Assembly (NCBI GenBank): GCA_025463305.1
Contig: JAOBWK010000070.1
Span: forward strand, 62,001-126,000
DNA from: Ilumatobacteraceae bacterium
GTDB taxonomy: Bacteria; Actinomycetota; Acidimicrobiia; Acidimicrobiales; Ilumatobacteraceae
Length of the DNA: 64,000 nucleotides
Direction of reading: 5' to 3'
The number at the start of each line of letters is the position of its first letter. Within the stretch, counting starts at the first letter, position 1. Under the pieces are notes generated by a model. It searched no databases. It was not told the DNA's origin and saw nothing but the letters and a program-made list of their open reading frames with translations. The translations under genes were made by a program, and so were the position numbers. This document shows positions 42,802 to 51,582 of the stretch, one piece after another.

Positions 42802-43503
42802 ATGACTACGTTCCTCGATCTGCGCAACCTGATGTTCCATGCCATCCGAGGCACGTTCACTGATCAGCAGCAGTTGCCGGTGCCTCAACGCCGGTATGAC
42901 GTCGGCGAGACAACGCTCGTTGGCCGCATGGCAATACATGGTGACCGATATTTGCAGATGCATCGCGAGCGATTCGACCCGACGATGACGATTGATGTCG
43001 AGTACTCACTAGCGGGCGACTATCGGAACAAGCGCTTTCCACACTGGGTCGACGAGGATCGCCGCCGACTCGACCTGAATATTCATAGCCGCGGAGATCC
43101 AACTGGCAACCTGCTCTGTGTAGAGGTCAAACGCGCTGAGGGGGTGCGACCACCGGGAGACGATTACGACGCGATCGATGCGGTGCACGTCACTGTCATG
43201 ACTGGCCCCGACGTGCCCGCGTGGGATCCACCGTTCTACGGATATCGAGTTGGTGCCGTCGTAACCCTGCAAGGTCGCGAGAAAGAGGCCTCGGTGTGGT
43301 GGCTTCATTGCGCCGCTGAGAGCGCGCACCACCCCGCACACCGGGTCGGCATGGTTGAGCACTGGCGCACAACACCGCTCGATGATGACGTGCGGGACCG
43401 ATGGGGTCCTGACGATTGGGACGCCGGTGAACCTGGCCCAATCCCAAACGGACTTCACATTGCCAACGAATGGTTCGCCGACTTGAACGGCGTAGAACCG
43501 TGA
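42802..43503 (+). CDS. Putative PD-(D/E)xK nuclease-like protein
   Basis: A protein of 233 residues. WVDEDRRRLDLNIHSRG followed by LLCVEVKRAEG gives an Asp...ExK arrangement (D in RLDLNI, E and K in VEVKR) typical of restriction-endonuclease folds. No other domain is recognised. The codon use (ATA, many A/T wobble positions) is less GC-rich than neighbours. Its stop overlaps the next gene's GTG start, so the two products likely work together. Confidence 0.6.
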   Translation: MTTFLDLRNLMFHAIRGTFTDQQQLPVPQRRYDVGETTLVGRMAIHGDRYLQMHRERFDPTMTIDVEYSLAGDYRNKRFPHWVDEDRRRLDLNIHSRGDPTGNLLCVEVKRAEGVRPPGDDYDAIDAVHVTVMTGPDVPAWDPPFYGYRVGAVVTLQGREKEASVWWLHCAAESAHHPAHRVGMVEHWRTTPLDDDVRDRWGPDDWDAGEPGPIPNGLHIANEWFADLNGVEP

Positions 43504-44822
43504 CGCGACTTGTTGTGTGGGCGCTTGATGACGACGTGATCGGCGCGGGAGATGACGGGCTCGAGAAGCCGTACAGGACGGTGATCGTTCGAGCGGGCGA
43601 AAGGCCCGCCGTATCAAGCGTGGCACTGTGCATCGGGTTTGAAGAGCGGACACATCTGCCAGCCCTGTTTGCAGTCGCCAAGGTCCGCAATGCGCAACGC
43701 GTCGCGACGAATCGCTTAAGGGTCCGGCTTGAGCCATTCGAACTCCTCCACGAACCGGTCCTACTCGACGACCTCGCCCGAATTACAGATGATCGGGCGA
43801 GAGCGGCCGTTACCGACGCAGGCCGGCCAGGAACGGTCGCGATCCCTCTAACTGAGCGCACCTCTGGTCTACTCCGAGAACATCTCCGGACCGCCCAGCC
43901 AGATATCTCCGAGATCGTGGAGCGACTCGTGGCGGAGAACGCAATAGTCGTTCAGGGCAACGAAGGAGAGCGCATTCGCGAGGAACGAGATGCCGTGCAG
44001 CTGGCTGCGATTCTCGCTGGCATGCCTGATGCTCTGGAGATCACAACGGCGAACAGGTCACCCGATGCCACTGGCATCGCATTCGCTGTCGCGCTCAATC
44101 CATACTTCCTCTTGGACACTGAGGACGACCTTATAGCGTCTGACCTACTCGCATTTGACGGCAACGGAACTCTGACCCGCATCGCAGGTTCTGCCTCTCG
44201 GATCGACGATGCGACGACCACGTTGACCATCATCAATGTGAATCGCAAGCCGCTGGAGCACGTGCTCGGGGTTGATCTCGTTTACTACGATCACGCGAGA
44301 AAGAGCACATCGCTTGTCCAGTACAAGCGGCTTCGACGGGTCACCGAAGAACTTGACGAGGGAAAGCAGCGGTCCGACTGGGTGTACTCGGACGAAGCCG
44401 ATCTGCGCAAGCAGCTCAAACTCATGGCTGCCGCATCAACGGTCCGGCCACCGGCGACAGCGGTTGCCGACTGGCGGCTCGGCCATTCTCCGTTCTTCTA
44501 TAAGTTCGTCCGCGCAGAGGACTTCGCTCCGAACGACAACGTCACGCTGAGAGGGATGTACGTCCCAGCGGAATTTCTCCGCGTTGGCATCGAGGAAGGC
44601 CATTTCAGATCGGGACCTCGCGGCGGCTTCCGGGTGTCATACGACAATACGCCGCACATGACGAGAGATACCTTTACTCAGTTAGTGAGGACCGGGTGGC
44701 TGGGCTCAAGCTCGTCGGACCCGAATATAGCCGTCGAGCTAGTTGCCGAACTTGCGGGCGATCACGAGGTAGTCCTCGCCATCAGGCAGTCGAAGTTACC
44801 AAAGCCTCGAACAACTCCATAG
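43500..44822 (+). CDS. Hypothetical protein with nuclease-like D-QYK motif
   Basis: A protein of 440 residues from GTG 43500 (GTGA overlap). GVDLVYYDHARKSTSLVQYKR has an Asp...QxK arrangement seen in Mrr/DUF4297-type nuclease domains, at about residue 260. Other regions (SVALCIGFEERTHLPALFAV, LRGMYVPAEFLRVGIEEG) are not recognised. Coupled with 42802 and divergent from DUF2971, it looks like the larger component of a defence or conflict unit; this is inference. Confidence 0.55.
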   Translation: MTRLVVWALDDDVIGAGDDGLEKPYRTVIVRAGERPAVSSVALCIGFEERTHLPALFAVAKVRNAQRVATNRLRVRLEPFELLHEPVLLDDLARITDDRARAAVTDAGRPGTVAIPLTERTSGLLREHLRTAQPDISEIVERLVAENAIVVQGNEGERIREERDAVQLAAILAGMPDALEITTANRSPDATGIAFAVALNPYFLLDTEDDLIASDLLAFDGNGTLTRIAGSASRIDDATTTLTIINVNRKPLEHVLGVDLVYYDHARKSTSLVQYKRLRRVTEELDEGKQRSDWVYSDEADLRKQLKLMAAASTVRPPATAVADWRLGHSPFFYKFVRAEDFAPNDNVTLRGMYVPAEFLRVGIEEGHFRSGPRGGFRVSYDNTPHMTRDTFTQLVRTGWLGSSSSDPNIAVELVAELAGDHEVVLAIRQSKLPKPRTTP

Positions 44823-44955
44823 GGAGTGAAATTGCTCTGCCTCCGTCTGGCAGCACAGTTCGAAGCCGCAACTGGCGAACCGCGACGCTGCGACCTCCGA
44901 ATCCTGGCTGACCCAGCGCGAGGTCTAGGACACCTCCTCCGCCTCACCCAGCGCA

Positions 44956-47943
44956 TCAGAGCATGCGTCTACCTGGTCCGTCGCCACCCACCCGGCGAGC
45001 GATCTCGTCGAACGATTGATAGTCATCGCCCTCGGTGACGTCGACTGCCCTAGCCGCACTCGCTGCGGCGTGCGCGGCCTCCAGCGGCTCCTCTCGTTCA
45101 TTATGGATGTCGACGCACCGGCGGGCGATTGCTTTGACCGTTTCGGCGATCAACGTGGCGGTGCCGTCGCTGTAGGCCCACGAGTAGCCCGTCGCTGCGC
45201 GGAACGGAGGCCCGTCGACGAGTTCCAACGCCTGGTCCAGGAGCGCGATGGCCTCTTCCGCAGGTTGACCATCGGCACGTCGTGCCAACGCAACGAAGCG
45301 GTCCCAGTCGGTGATTACGCGAGGTGACAGCCGGTAGACGTACTGATTGTCTCGGCCAAGCGGAAACAGCATCTCGCCGTCGGACCCGGTGCCCAGCTTT
45401 CTGCGGAGACTCGCCATCGCGTTGGTGATCGTTCGGTCAGCTGCGCCCTTCGGCCAGACCATGGTCGCGATGGTGTCCGAGTTCTCGCCATTGCGATGGA
45501 AGGCGAGGTAGATCGCGAGGTGGAGTTCTGTCGGTGTGAGCGGCTGCTTGGTACCCGAGCTGCGCACCTGGCCGAGCACCTTCAGCTCGACGTCCCAATC
45601 GTGCTCCGCGTCGGCCACCGATTCGGGACCTACATCCTCAGTAGTGGCCATCATCTGATTCCGGGAGAAGTGGTCCGCAAGAACCAGCTCAAGTTGAGGG
45701 GACTCGACCTCCTCGTCCGCATCAATCTCGTCTTCCTCTGGTTTTGGTGGAGGCACGATTTCGCTGATCGCCGAGAGCAACGACGAAGTGAGAACAGCGG
45801 GCTCGAGCACGAGCCCGAGAGGTCGGATCGTGACTGCGTCCGCTGAGAAGTCGAGCTGCCATTCGATTGAGGGCTGCGCGCCAGCAACGACGACAACGGC
45901 GCCGAGGTCTCCGTTGGCGAGGCCGATGAGTGTGGCAACGTCATCGGCCGACTCCGCTGTCGGGTCGATGACGATGATCACCGGTTCGTGCCCGTCCTGG
46001 GCGCGCGACCGGGCTCGGATCGCGAAGAGCGATGTGAGACGGCGATGTGCGAGCAGGGCGCCGGCGGATTCACTCCGGTCTCGAAGCCAACCAATCGCCT
46101 CCGACGCCTCGCATTGACGGGCGTGCTCCGGCTCACCCGGAAGGCGGCCGGCCCCGACGACGAGGACCGTGGGCGTGTCAGCGAAAGCGCTGCAGGCCAG
46201 TTCTGTCGACATCGATCGCATGACCGCTGCAACGATCTCGGCGTCGCCGGTCACGGCCAACGCACCGCAGCTTTCGAGATTGAGAAGTACGTCGACCCCG
46301 CCGTGGCGACCGATGGTGACCAGACACGGACACGGGTTCGGATTGTCCGGCGCTGAGCGTTCGATCGAGCGCTCAAGCGTCCACGACCAGCCGCCGTCAG
46401 GTGACAGCCAGGGATCAGGCGAGTCTGTGCAGGGGGTGTCCCACACCAACTCGATCTGATCGCCGGCGAGACGCAAAAATCGAGGGACGGGCGTCGGTTC
46501 GCCCGGTCGAGGTCGGAGGCGGCCAGCCACTGTTCGGAGAGCCCGGGCTGCCCAGTCGACAGCGGAGAGATTGTCGGTTTCACGAAGCGCCACTCCGAGG
46601 TCGACGGCGCGTTTGCTCGGTCGTTGCAATCGGTCCGCAAGTGGGAGTCGCCGACGGCGTCGTACGACGAGGCCGAGAAGCGCGGCCGCAAGGCCCGCAC
46701 CCCCGGTCCAGCCGATCAATTGAGCGAGAGATGGTCCGACTTCTTCGTCCGCGACGTGAGACCCGTTGATGTTCACAATGGAAGCGGTGGACGTGGCGAC
46801 GGGCACCGCCACGGTCGGTTGCGCGACTGGAGGAGCCAACGAGGTTGTCGCCGTTGACGGCGAAGGCTCAGTGACCTGGCTCTCCGACGGTTCGACTGGA
46901 ACCACGACGAGGGGGGTAGTCGGCGGGGTGGTGGCGCCCGGTGCCGCTGGCGCAGGCACCACGACGATGGGCGCAGTAGACACCGTGGTGGTGTCCGGCG
47001 CCCCCGGCGCGGTCGGCGCACTCGCAGTTGGCAGAGCAGCCGGCGACCCGACGGCGGTCGGTGGAAGCGTGATGAGTTGGCCGGCGAAGATGAGGTTCGG
47101 ATCCGAGAGGCCGGGGTTCGCTTCGACAGTGGCCCACACGAGATCCGCCGTCGCGTGTCCGTAGTGGCGGTCGACTATGTCCCACAGCGTGTCACCGCGC
47201 CCGACGGTCACTACCGCCCACGTCGCCTCGCCCCGCACGTCTGCAGCGACTGGCGGTGGCTCGATGAAAGCCTCCTCGTCGGGTAGGGCGATTGTCCAGC
47301 CAACAACGATCAGGTTCGGATCGCCGATTTGGGGATTGGCGTCCAGGACGTCTTGTAGCAGCTGCGTGTCGAACCGCCCGTAGCGAGCAGCGATGATCTG
47401 GCTGAGCGTCTCGCCCCTACGAACCAAGTGTGCATCCGGCGGGTCCGCCTCGGCTGCCGCATTCGTCGGAATTCCAAAGCCCTGGAACTCTCCACGAAGC
47501 GCGACCATCGGAACCGAGGCGCTGCTGTCGACGACCAACGAGGTCGATGCGGGCGCGGCCGTGGCGCCAGCGGGTAGGGCATGGAGCGATGATGCTGTGA
47601 TCGTCGCGACCGTGGCCAGTTCGAGAAGTCGACGTCGAAGCGCCGGCAGCGCGACCGCTCCAACCAGTCGATGCAGCCAGCGATGGACTCGGGGCATTCG
47701 AGCTGTGGCGGCGATCTCGGCGAGGAGTGCCCCGAATGAAACGATCGCCACGTAGGTCGCGAGACCAAGTCCGAGCCACCGAGCGATCTCGGCGAAGGCG
47801 TCGACCGGATCCGATCTGTCCAGCCATCCGGCGAGATCGCTCGTGTCCAGTCGCTGCGGACTGAGTCGACCTGCGCCGACGAAGCCCGCGATTGCAGCAA
47901 CGGATGCACCGGTGAACATGGCGGGACGGACCAGGCGACGCAT
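44956..47943 (-). CDS. LysM-repeat protein with C-terminal BTAD (SARP-like) domain
   Basis: A protein of 995 residues. Early membrane segments (IAGFVGAG region and LGLATYVAIVSFGALLAEIA) are followed by two LysM repeats (about 170-222, VRRGETLSQIIAARYG; about 242-295, VGRGDTLWDIVDRHYG), a Pro/Thr/Val linker and another membrane segment (GGAGLAAALLGLVVRRRRR). A soluble region then ends in a winged-helix/BTAD part (PLTPTELHLAIYLAFHRNG, ITNAMASLRRKLGTGSDG, tetratricopeptide-like helices to the end). Such LysM-BTAD proteins sit at the end of actinobacterial Tad-like clusters. ATG 47943 has GAGGAGG and forms TGATG with the upstream stop. Confidence 0.82.
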   Translation of the reverse strand: MRRLVRPAMFTGASVAAIAGFVGAGRLSPQRLDTSDLAGWLDRSDPVDAFAEIARWLGLGLATYVAIVSFGALLAEIAATARMPRVHRWLHRLVGAVALPALRRRLLELATVATITASSLHALPAGATAAPASTSLVVDSSASVPMVALRGEFQGFGIPTNAAAEADPPDAHLVRRGETLSQIIAARYGRFDTQLLQDVLDANPQIGDPNLIVVGWTIALPDEEAFIEPPPVAADVRGEATWAVVTVGRGDTLWDIVDRHYGHATADLVWATVEANPGLSDPNLIFAGQLITLPPTAVGSPAALPTASAPTAPGAPDTTTVSTAPIVVVPAPAAPGATTPPTTPLVVVPVEPSESQVTEPSPSTATTSLAPPVAQPTVAVPVATSTASIVNINGSHVADEEVGPSLAQLIGWTGGAGLAAALLGLVVRRRRRLPLADRLQRPSKRAVDLGVALRETDNLSAVDWAARALRTVAGRLRPRPGEPTPVPRFLRLAGDQIELVWDTPCTDSPDPWLSPDGGWSWTLERSIERSAPDNPNPCPCLVTIGRHGGVDVLLNLESCGALAVTGDAEIVAAVMRSMSTELACSAFADTPTVLVVGAGRLPGEPEHARQCEASEAIGWLRDRSESAGALLAHRRLTSLFAIRARSRAQDGHEPVIIVIDPTAESADDVATLIGLANGDLGAVVVVAGAQPSIEWQLDFSADAVTIRPLGLVLEPAVLTSSLLSAISEIVPPPKPEEDEIDADEEVESPQLELVLADHFSRNQMMATTEDVGPESVADAEHDWDVELKVLGQVRSSGTKQPLTPTELHLAIYLAFHRNGENSDTIATMVWPKGAADRTITNAMASLRRKLGTGSDGEMLFPLGRDNQYVYRLSPRVITDWDRFVALARRADGQPAEEAIALLDQALELVDGPPFRAATGYSWAYSDGTATLIAETVKAIARRCVDIHNEREEPLEAAHAAASAARAVDVTEGDDYQSFDEIARRVGGDGPGRRML

Positions 47944-48482
47944 CACGACCTCCTCAAGAGTTCGGCGGCGACTACAAAGATCGAGGCTCCAGCGAGTGCC
48001 GGGCCGAAGGGTACGAGACGATCTCGAGCTCGCAGAAGGACGCACGCCCCTGCGTGCGCCACAGCCGCGAGCAGGTACGCGGGGAGCACGAGCGGGACGG
48101 CGACGATGCCGATCCCGGCACCCAGGAGGACGCCGAACTTGACGTCGCCGAATCCGAGTCCATCAGGTCGAGCCGAGTGCGCGACGAGCAACGGGAGACC
48201 GAGGAGAAGGGCTCCGAGCAGTGCACCGTCCAGCCTCCCGGCTCGGAGCGCCAACCCGAGCACCAGAAGGATCGATGGCAGGATGATTACATTGAGCAGA
48301 CGCCGTGTGCGCATGTCGATCGCTGCCGCGACGATCGCCGCAATACCCCACGCGACGATGAGTGCACCGACAGAACCATGCGATGGCCACGCCGCGACGA
48401 TCACGAGTGCTGTGGCAAGCACCGCTGCCGCGTACACGTGGGATCTGTGGCGCTCGCGGCGAGGAAGAAGGGCGATGGTCAT
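47943..48482 (-). CDS. Prepilin peptidase (A24 family, TadV/CpaA-like)
   Basis: A 179-residue polytopic protein. The two aspartate motifs of A24 peptidases are present: AAAIDMRTRRLLN (first Asp) and the GxGD motif in DGLGFGDVKFG. It cleaves and prepares Flp-type prepilins, which lie upstream in the same operon. The short form without the N-methylating domain is usual for Tad systems. Confidence 0.86.
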   Translation of the reverse strand: MTIALLPRRERHRSHVYAAAVLATALVIVAAWPSHGSVGALIVAWGIAAIVAAAIDMRTRRLLNVIILPSILLVLGLALRAGRLDGALLGALLLGLPLLVAHSARPDGLGFGDVKFGVLLGAGIGIVAVPLVLPAYLLAAVAHAGACVLLRARDRLVPFGPALAGASIFVVAAELLRRS

Positions 48483-49306
48483 CCGGTGAGCTCCCCGCGG
48501 TACTCATCGACCGGATACGGCTGCGCAGGTGCTGTCAGTGGTACAGGACCCAAGGGGAAGGTGCCCATGTCGGCTCCGTCGTACGACAGGTCCCAACTTC
48601 CGGCCCATACCGAAGTGAGCACCACCGAGTACTGACCAGCCGTTTGCGGCGTCCACGTCACCGAGGGCGCATTCTGCGATCCGCACGACGTGCTTGTCTC
48701 GGCGACGCCGTCGGCACCATTCATCTCCCATCCGACCTCGACGACCTGCACGGCACCGGACGCTGTCCAGCCGCGCAGGGTCACGGCGGTACCCACGGGC
48801 CCAGGATCGGCGCACCACAACCATGAGGCGAGTCCGGTCAGTCCGCCGATCGCAAGCGATGGACTGACGTCTGGCTGAAGAGTCATCGCGCTCGTCTTTG
48901 CATCAACGAATTCGGCCATCGTCGGTGGAGGAAGGGGCGGCGGGGGCGGCGGGTCGCCCGGCCACGTACACACGTAGCGCAGGTAGAGCTGCTCGAGGGT
49001 TGCGGCGTTGCTCAAGGTGATCGCGTATCCGACACCGATTTCGGTGACTCCTGCGACAGAGCGCGTGCAGCCGTGGCCGCGAGCTATCAACTCGTTGACG
49101 TTCAACGGGATTCTGCGCCACTCGAGCGGCAGGTCGACGCTCAACCGGACGGTGATCGGTGGCTGAGGGGAGGCGACGAGCGTGCACTGCAGGAGCCCGC
49201 TGACCGGATCCAATATGCAGGTCCGGTCATCCGCGTACGAGCGCGCGCCGATAGCTAGGCCGCCGATAAGAGTCGCGGCGACAACGAGCGCAGCACGTCG
49301 AATCAC
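48479..49306 (-). CDS. Secreted protein of Tad locus, function unknown
   Basis: 275 residues from GTG 49306, which has GGAGG upstream and overlaps the lipoprotein stop. A signal peptide (AALVVAATLIGGLAIGARSYA) is followed by a Cys-containing domain, a polyproline stretch (PPPPPPLPPPT) and a PKD/Ig-like ending (SVTWTPQTAGQYSVVLTSVW). Probably a surface or pseudopilus-associated protein; the role is not known. Confidence 0.65.
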   Translation of the reverse strand: MIRRAALVVAATLIGGLAIGARSYADDRTCILDPVSGLLQCTLVASPQPPITVRLSVDLPLEWRRIPLNVNELIARGHGCTRSVAGVTEIGVGYAITLSNAATLEQLYLRYVCTWPGDPPPPPPLPPPTMAEFVDAKTSAMTLQPDVSPSLAIGGLTGLASWLWCADPGPVGTAVTLRGWTASGAVQVVEVGWEMNGADGVAETSTSCGSQNAPSVTWTPQTAGQYSVVLTSVWAGSWDLSYDGADMGTFPLGPVPLTAPAQPYPVDEYRGELTG

Positions 49307-50043
49307 GCAGGTACCTCCGGGAGGGTTTCCTGCGAGACGATCCGCCATGGATCTTCGCTTGGACCGACGCGAGCGAGGAGGAACCTGCCGCGAGCGTTGT
49401 TCCCGACCGCCGTCTGCGCTTCAACGTTCGCGACGAGCGAACCGGTCGAGTCGACGATCGTGCCGGCCTCGGCAGGACGCTGGATGACGGCCACCACAGT
49501 GACAAGAAGGGAAGCCTCGAGGGTGTCGCCGTCGAACTTCTCGATGCTTGCATTCAGCACGACGTACGGATCGGCGCCGACAACCTTCCAGCCCTTTGTC
49601 GCCAGGTCGCCAATCTGAGTGTTCAGTTGGTCTGCGCACTGGCTCTGGTCTCCGCACACCTCCGGGATGAGTGTCACGTCAGGACCGGCATACAGGCCCT
49701 GCCTCCGTTGCCCGAGGGTCTGAATCACGGAGATCCAGTCAATGGGGCCGCCACTCGTCGTCGTGGCCACGGTCGTGGACGGATCGGTGGCGGACGTCGG
49801 CGGCGGCGTCGTGGCCGCCCCGGTTGCCGGAACAGTTGTCGGTGGAGTCGGCGCGGAGGTGGAGGTGGATGTCGCGGCGGAGCCAGCAGTCGTCGTCGTC
49901 GTGGTGCTGCTCGCAGCAGCGGTCGTGGGGACAGCCGATGAAGCAGGTGAGCTGTTCGGCAGTTGGCTGTCGTTCGTATTGCCCTCGCTGCTGCATGCTG
50001 CGACGGTCAGAAGGACGGCAAGGACGATCGGGCGGTGGTTCAT
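49303..50043 (-). CDS. Lipoprotein of Tad locus
   Basis: A protein of 246 residues with a lipobox (LLTVAACS, Cys17), a long Thr/Ser/Ala-rich spacer (residues about 25-100) and a folded C-terminal domain with two Cys (VCGDQSQCADQL) likely disulfide-bonded. The spacer suits passage through a thick wall. It resembles no named pilus subunit I know. ATG 50043 overlaps the TadE-like stop. Confidence 0.65.
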   Translation of the reverse strand: MNHRPIVLAVLLTVAACSSEGNTNDSQLPNSSPASSAVPTTAAASSTTTTTTAGSAATSTSTSAPTPPTTVPATGAATTPPPTSATDPSTTVATTTSGGPIDWISVIQTLGQRRQGLYAGPDVTLIPEVCGDQSQCADQLNTQIGDLATKGWKVVGADPYVVLNASIEKFDGDTLEASLLVTVVAVIQRPAEAGTIVDSTGSLVANVEAQTAVGNNARGRFLLARVGPSEDPWRIVSQETLPEVPA

Positions 50044-50465
50044 GGGTTGGCCTCTCGCGGTTGTCCGACGGCGCGGACGTGTACGACGAGGGGTTCGCCT
50101 CCCCCGAAGATGCGCAGGAGGCCGACGTCAACTGTTGCCGTCAGTTCCACGGTGACCTGATCGGCGTCCGCCACGATGACGACGTCAGTGACGCCGGGAA
50201 GGGCCTGCGCGGCGAGATTCTCTTCAGCCAGCGACTTGGCCAGCTGCGGGTCGAGCTTACGCTCGCCGGTCGCACGATAGGTCGCCTCGTCGAGAGCGTT
50301 TGCTCCCGCCTGAGCGGCTTGATCCGCAGCACCGGCGTACTCGCGGCGCGTCGAGAAACCGCTCCACAGGTCGAAGGTGATTGCTCCGAGAAAGAGAACG
50401 ACCAGCACCATCCCGAGGGTCCACACGGTGATCGAGCCACGGTCGGCAACACGACGTCGATTCAT
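50040..50465 (-). CDS. TadE/TadG-like pseudopilin
   Basis: A protein of 141 residues. RRRVADRGSITVWTLGMVLV is a class III-type leader with Gly followed by a hydrophobic helix, then a beta-rich soluble part. It corresponds to the Tad minor pilins (TadE/G, helicase/secretion neighbourhood type). It is coupled to the preceding pseudopilin gene through ATGA. Confidence 0.72.
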   Translation of the reverse strand: MNRRRVADRGSITVWTLGMVLVVLFLGAITFDLWSGFSTRREYAGAADQAAQAGANALDEATYRATGERKLDPQLAKSLAEENLAAQALPGVTDVVIVADADQVTVELTATVDVGLLRIFGGGEPLVVHVRAVGQPREANP

Positions 50466-50908
50466 GGCTGCACGTCGTCGGTGAGGCTGCGGTAGTCGTC
50501 GATACGGGCAGAGCTCGTTGCGGTCCAGGTGAACGATCCGATGGAACCGGCGAATGGGAGGTCGATGGCTGGGATGTCGACGGTGACTCGCGCGGTCACG
50601 GTGCATGCTCGGCACCACTCTCCGCTCAGCTCGATGGTGAGAGCTCCCGGAGCGAGCCCGTAGTTGGTAGCGGCCTGGGCGACGCTCGCTGCCGCGTCGG
50701 CGGCGCCGGCGACAGGGTCTGCCGCATTTGCGTAGATCGACGCCGCGTCCTTTGCGGCTGCACTGGCCACGGTCTGACGTTCCGGCCATTGCGGTATCAA
50801 CATGACGATCATCGAGATTGGAAGCAAGAGCAACCCGACGGCGAGCGGCATCTCGATCGCAGCGGAGCCACGATCGCGGGCGATCCGAGAGCGACGGACG
50901 GTACTCAC
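50462..50908 (-). CDS. TadE-like pseudopilin
   Basis: A protein of 148 residues from GTG 50908. The leader RIARDRGSAAIEMPLAVGLL has the Gly/Ser-Ala-Ala-Ile-Glu prepilin-type junction, with Glu at position +5 of the mature helix as in TadE. Two Cys (WCRACTV) sit in the soluble domain. It overlaps both neighbours by 4 bp. Confidence 0.76.
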   Translation of the reverse strand: MSTVRRSRIARDRGSAAIEMPLAVGLLLLPISMIVMLIPQWPERQTVASAAAKDAASIYANAADPVAGAADAAASVAQAATNYGLAPGALTIELSGEWCRACTVTARVTVDIPAIDLPFAGSIGSFTWTATSSARIDDYRSLTDDVQP

Positions 50909-51327
50909 TGATTCTCCTTCATCGCCGAGGCCGTCAGAGTTGCGTCGTAGTCGGTGAGCGATCCGAACCAGCCGTCGAAGTGAACCTGTGCTGTCACGAC
51001 GACGTGGTCGCCGGCATCTGTGCACGTCACGTGAACGCCCTTGCCCATGTCGCCACCAAGCAGATCGGCCAACACGTTGGCGGCGCGCTCCTGGCACGTC
51101 TCCATGCTGTTCGGTGCCCGTGCTCCTGCGCGTGCGGCTTCGTCGAGCGCGGCGCGCGTGGTGCCCTTGCCGTACTGGAAGACGATGACTTGGATGATGC
51201 CGGTCAGGAGGATGAGCACGAACCCTGTGGCGAACACGAGCGCGATGAAGGTCGCTCCACTGTCGCCGTGGAAGCGACGCGTGTGCGGCCCAGTCTCCCT
51301 GCGGTCGGGTGCGCTCATGGGCCTCAC
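50905..51327 (-). CDS. TadE-family pilus protein
   Basis: A protein of about 140 residues (ATG 51318 is an alternative). HGDSGATFIALVFATGFVLI is the leader and hydrophobic helix, with the mature TadE-like pattern and EAARAGARA after it. Probably a minor pilin. It lies 4 bp after the major Flp-type pilin stop. Confidence 0.72.
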   Translation of the reverse strand: MRPMSAPDRRETGPHTRRFHGDSGATFIALVFATGFVLILLTGIIQVIVFQYGKGTTRAALDEAARAGARAPNSMETCQERAANVLADLLGGDMGKGVHVTCTDAGDHVVVTAQVHFDGWFGSLTDYDATLTASAMKENQ

Positions 51328-51331
51328 GGGA

Positions 51332-51541
51332 TCAGACGCCGAGCTGGGTTCGTACGTAGTTGATGACGTCGAGGCCGAGCACTTGCAGTGCTGCGCCGAT
51401 GGCGACGATCGCGACGACCGACATCGCGGCCCATGAGAGCACTTCGACCGTCGAGGCGCCGGCCTCGGATCGGACTCGGGCGCGAATGGCGGCGAGCATC
51501 AGATTCAGACGGCGAGTACGAGTGGTGGTTGTTGGGAACAT
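51332..51541 (-). CDS. flp: Flp/Tad-type major pilin-like protein
   Basis: A 69-residue protein. A basic leader ends in RSEAGASTVEVLSWAAMSVV, giving prepilin cleavage after Gly with Glu at +5 or +6, followed by one hydrophobic helix and a short tail. The size and shape match Flp pilins, and it lies between TadC and the TadE-like genes, the usual position in actinobacteria. Confidence 0.78.
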   Translation of the reverse strand: MFPTTTTRTRRLNLMLAAIRARVRSEAGASTVEVLSWAAMSVVAIVAIGAALQVLGLDVINYVRTQLGV

Positions 51542-51582
51542 GGCTGATCTCCTTGATTGGGTTGCGTTGGTTGACTGACTCC

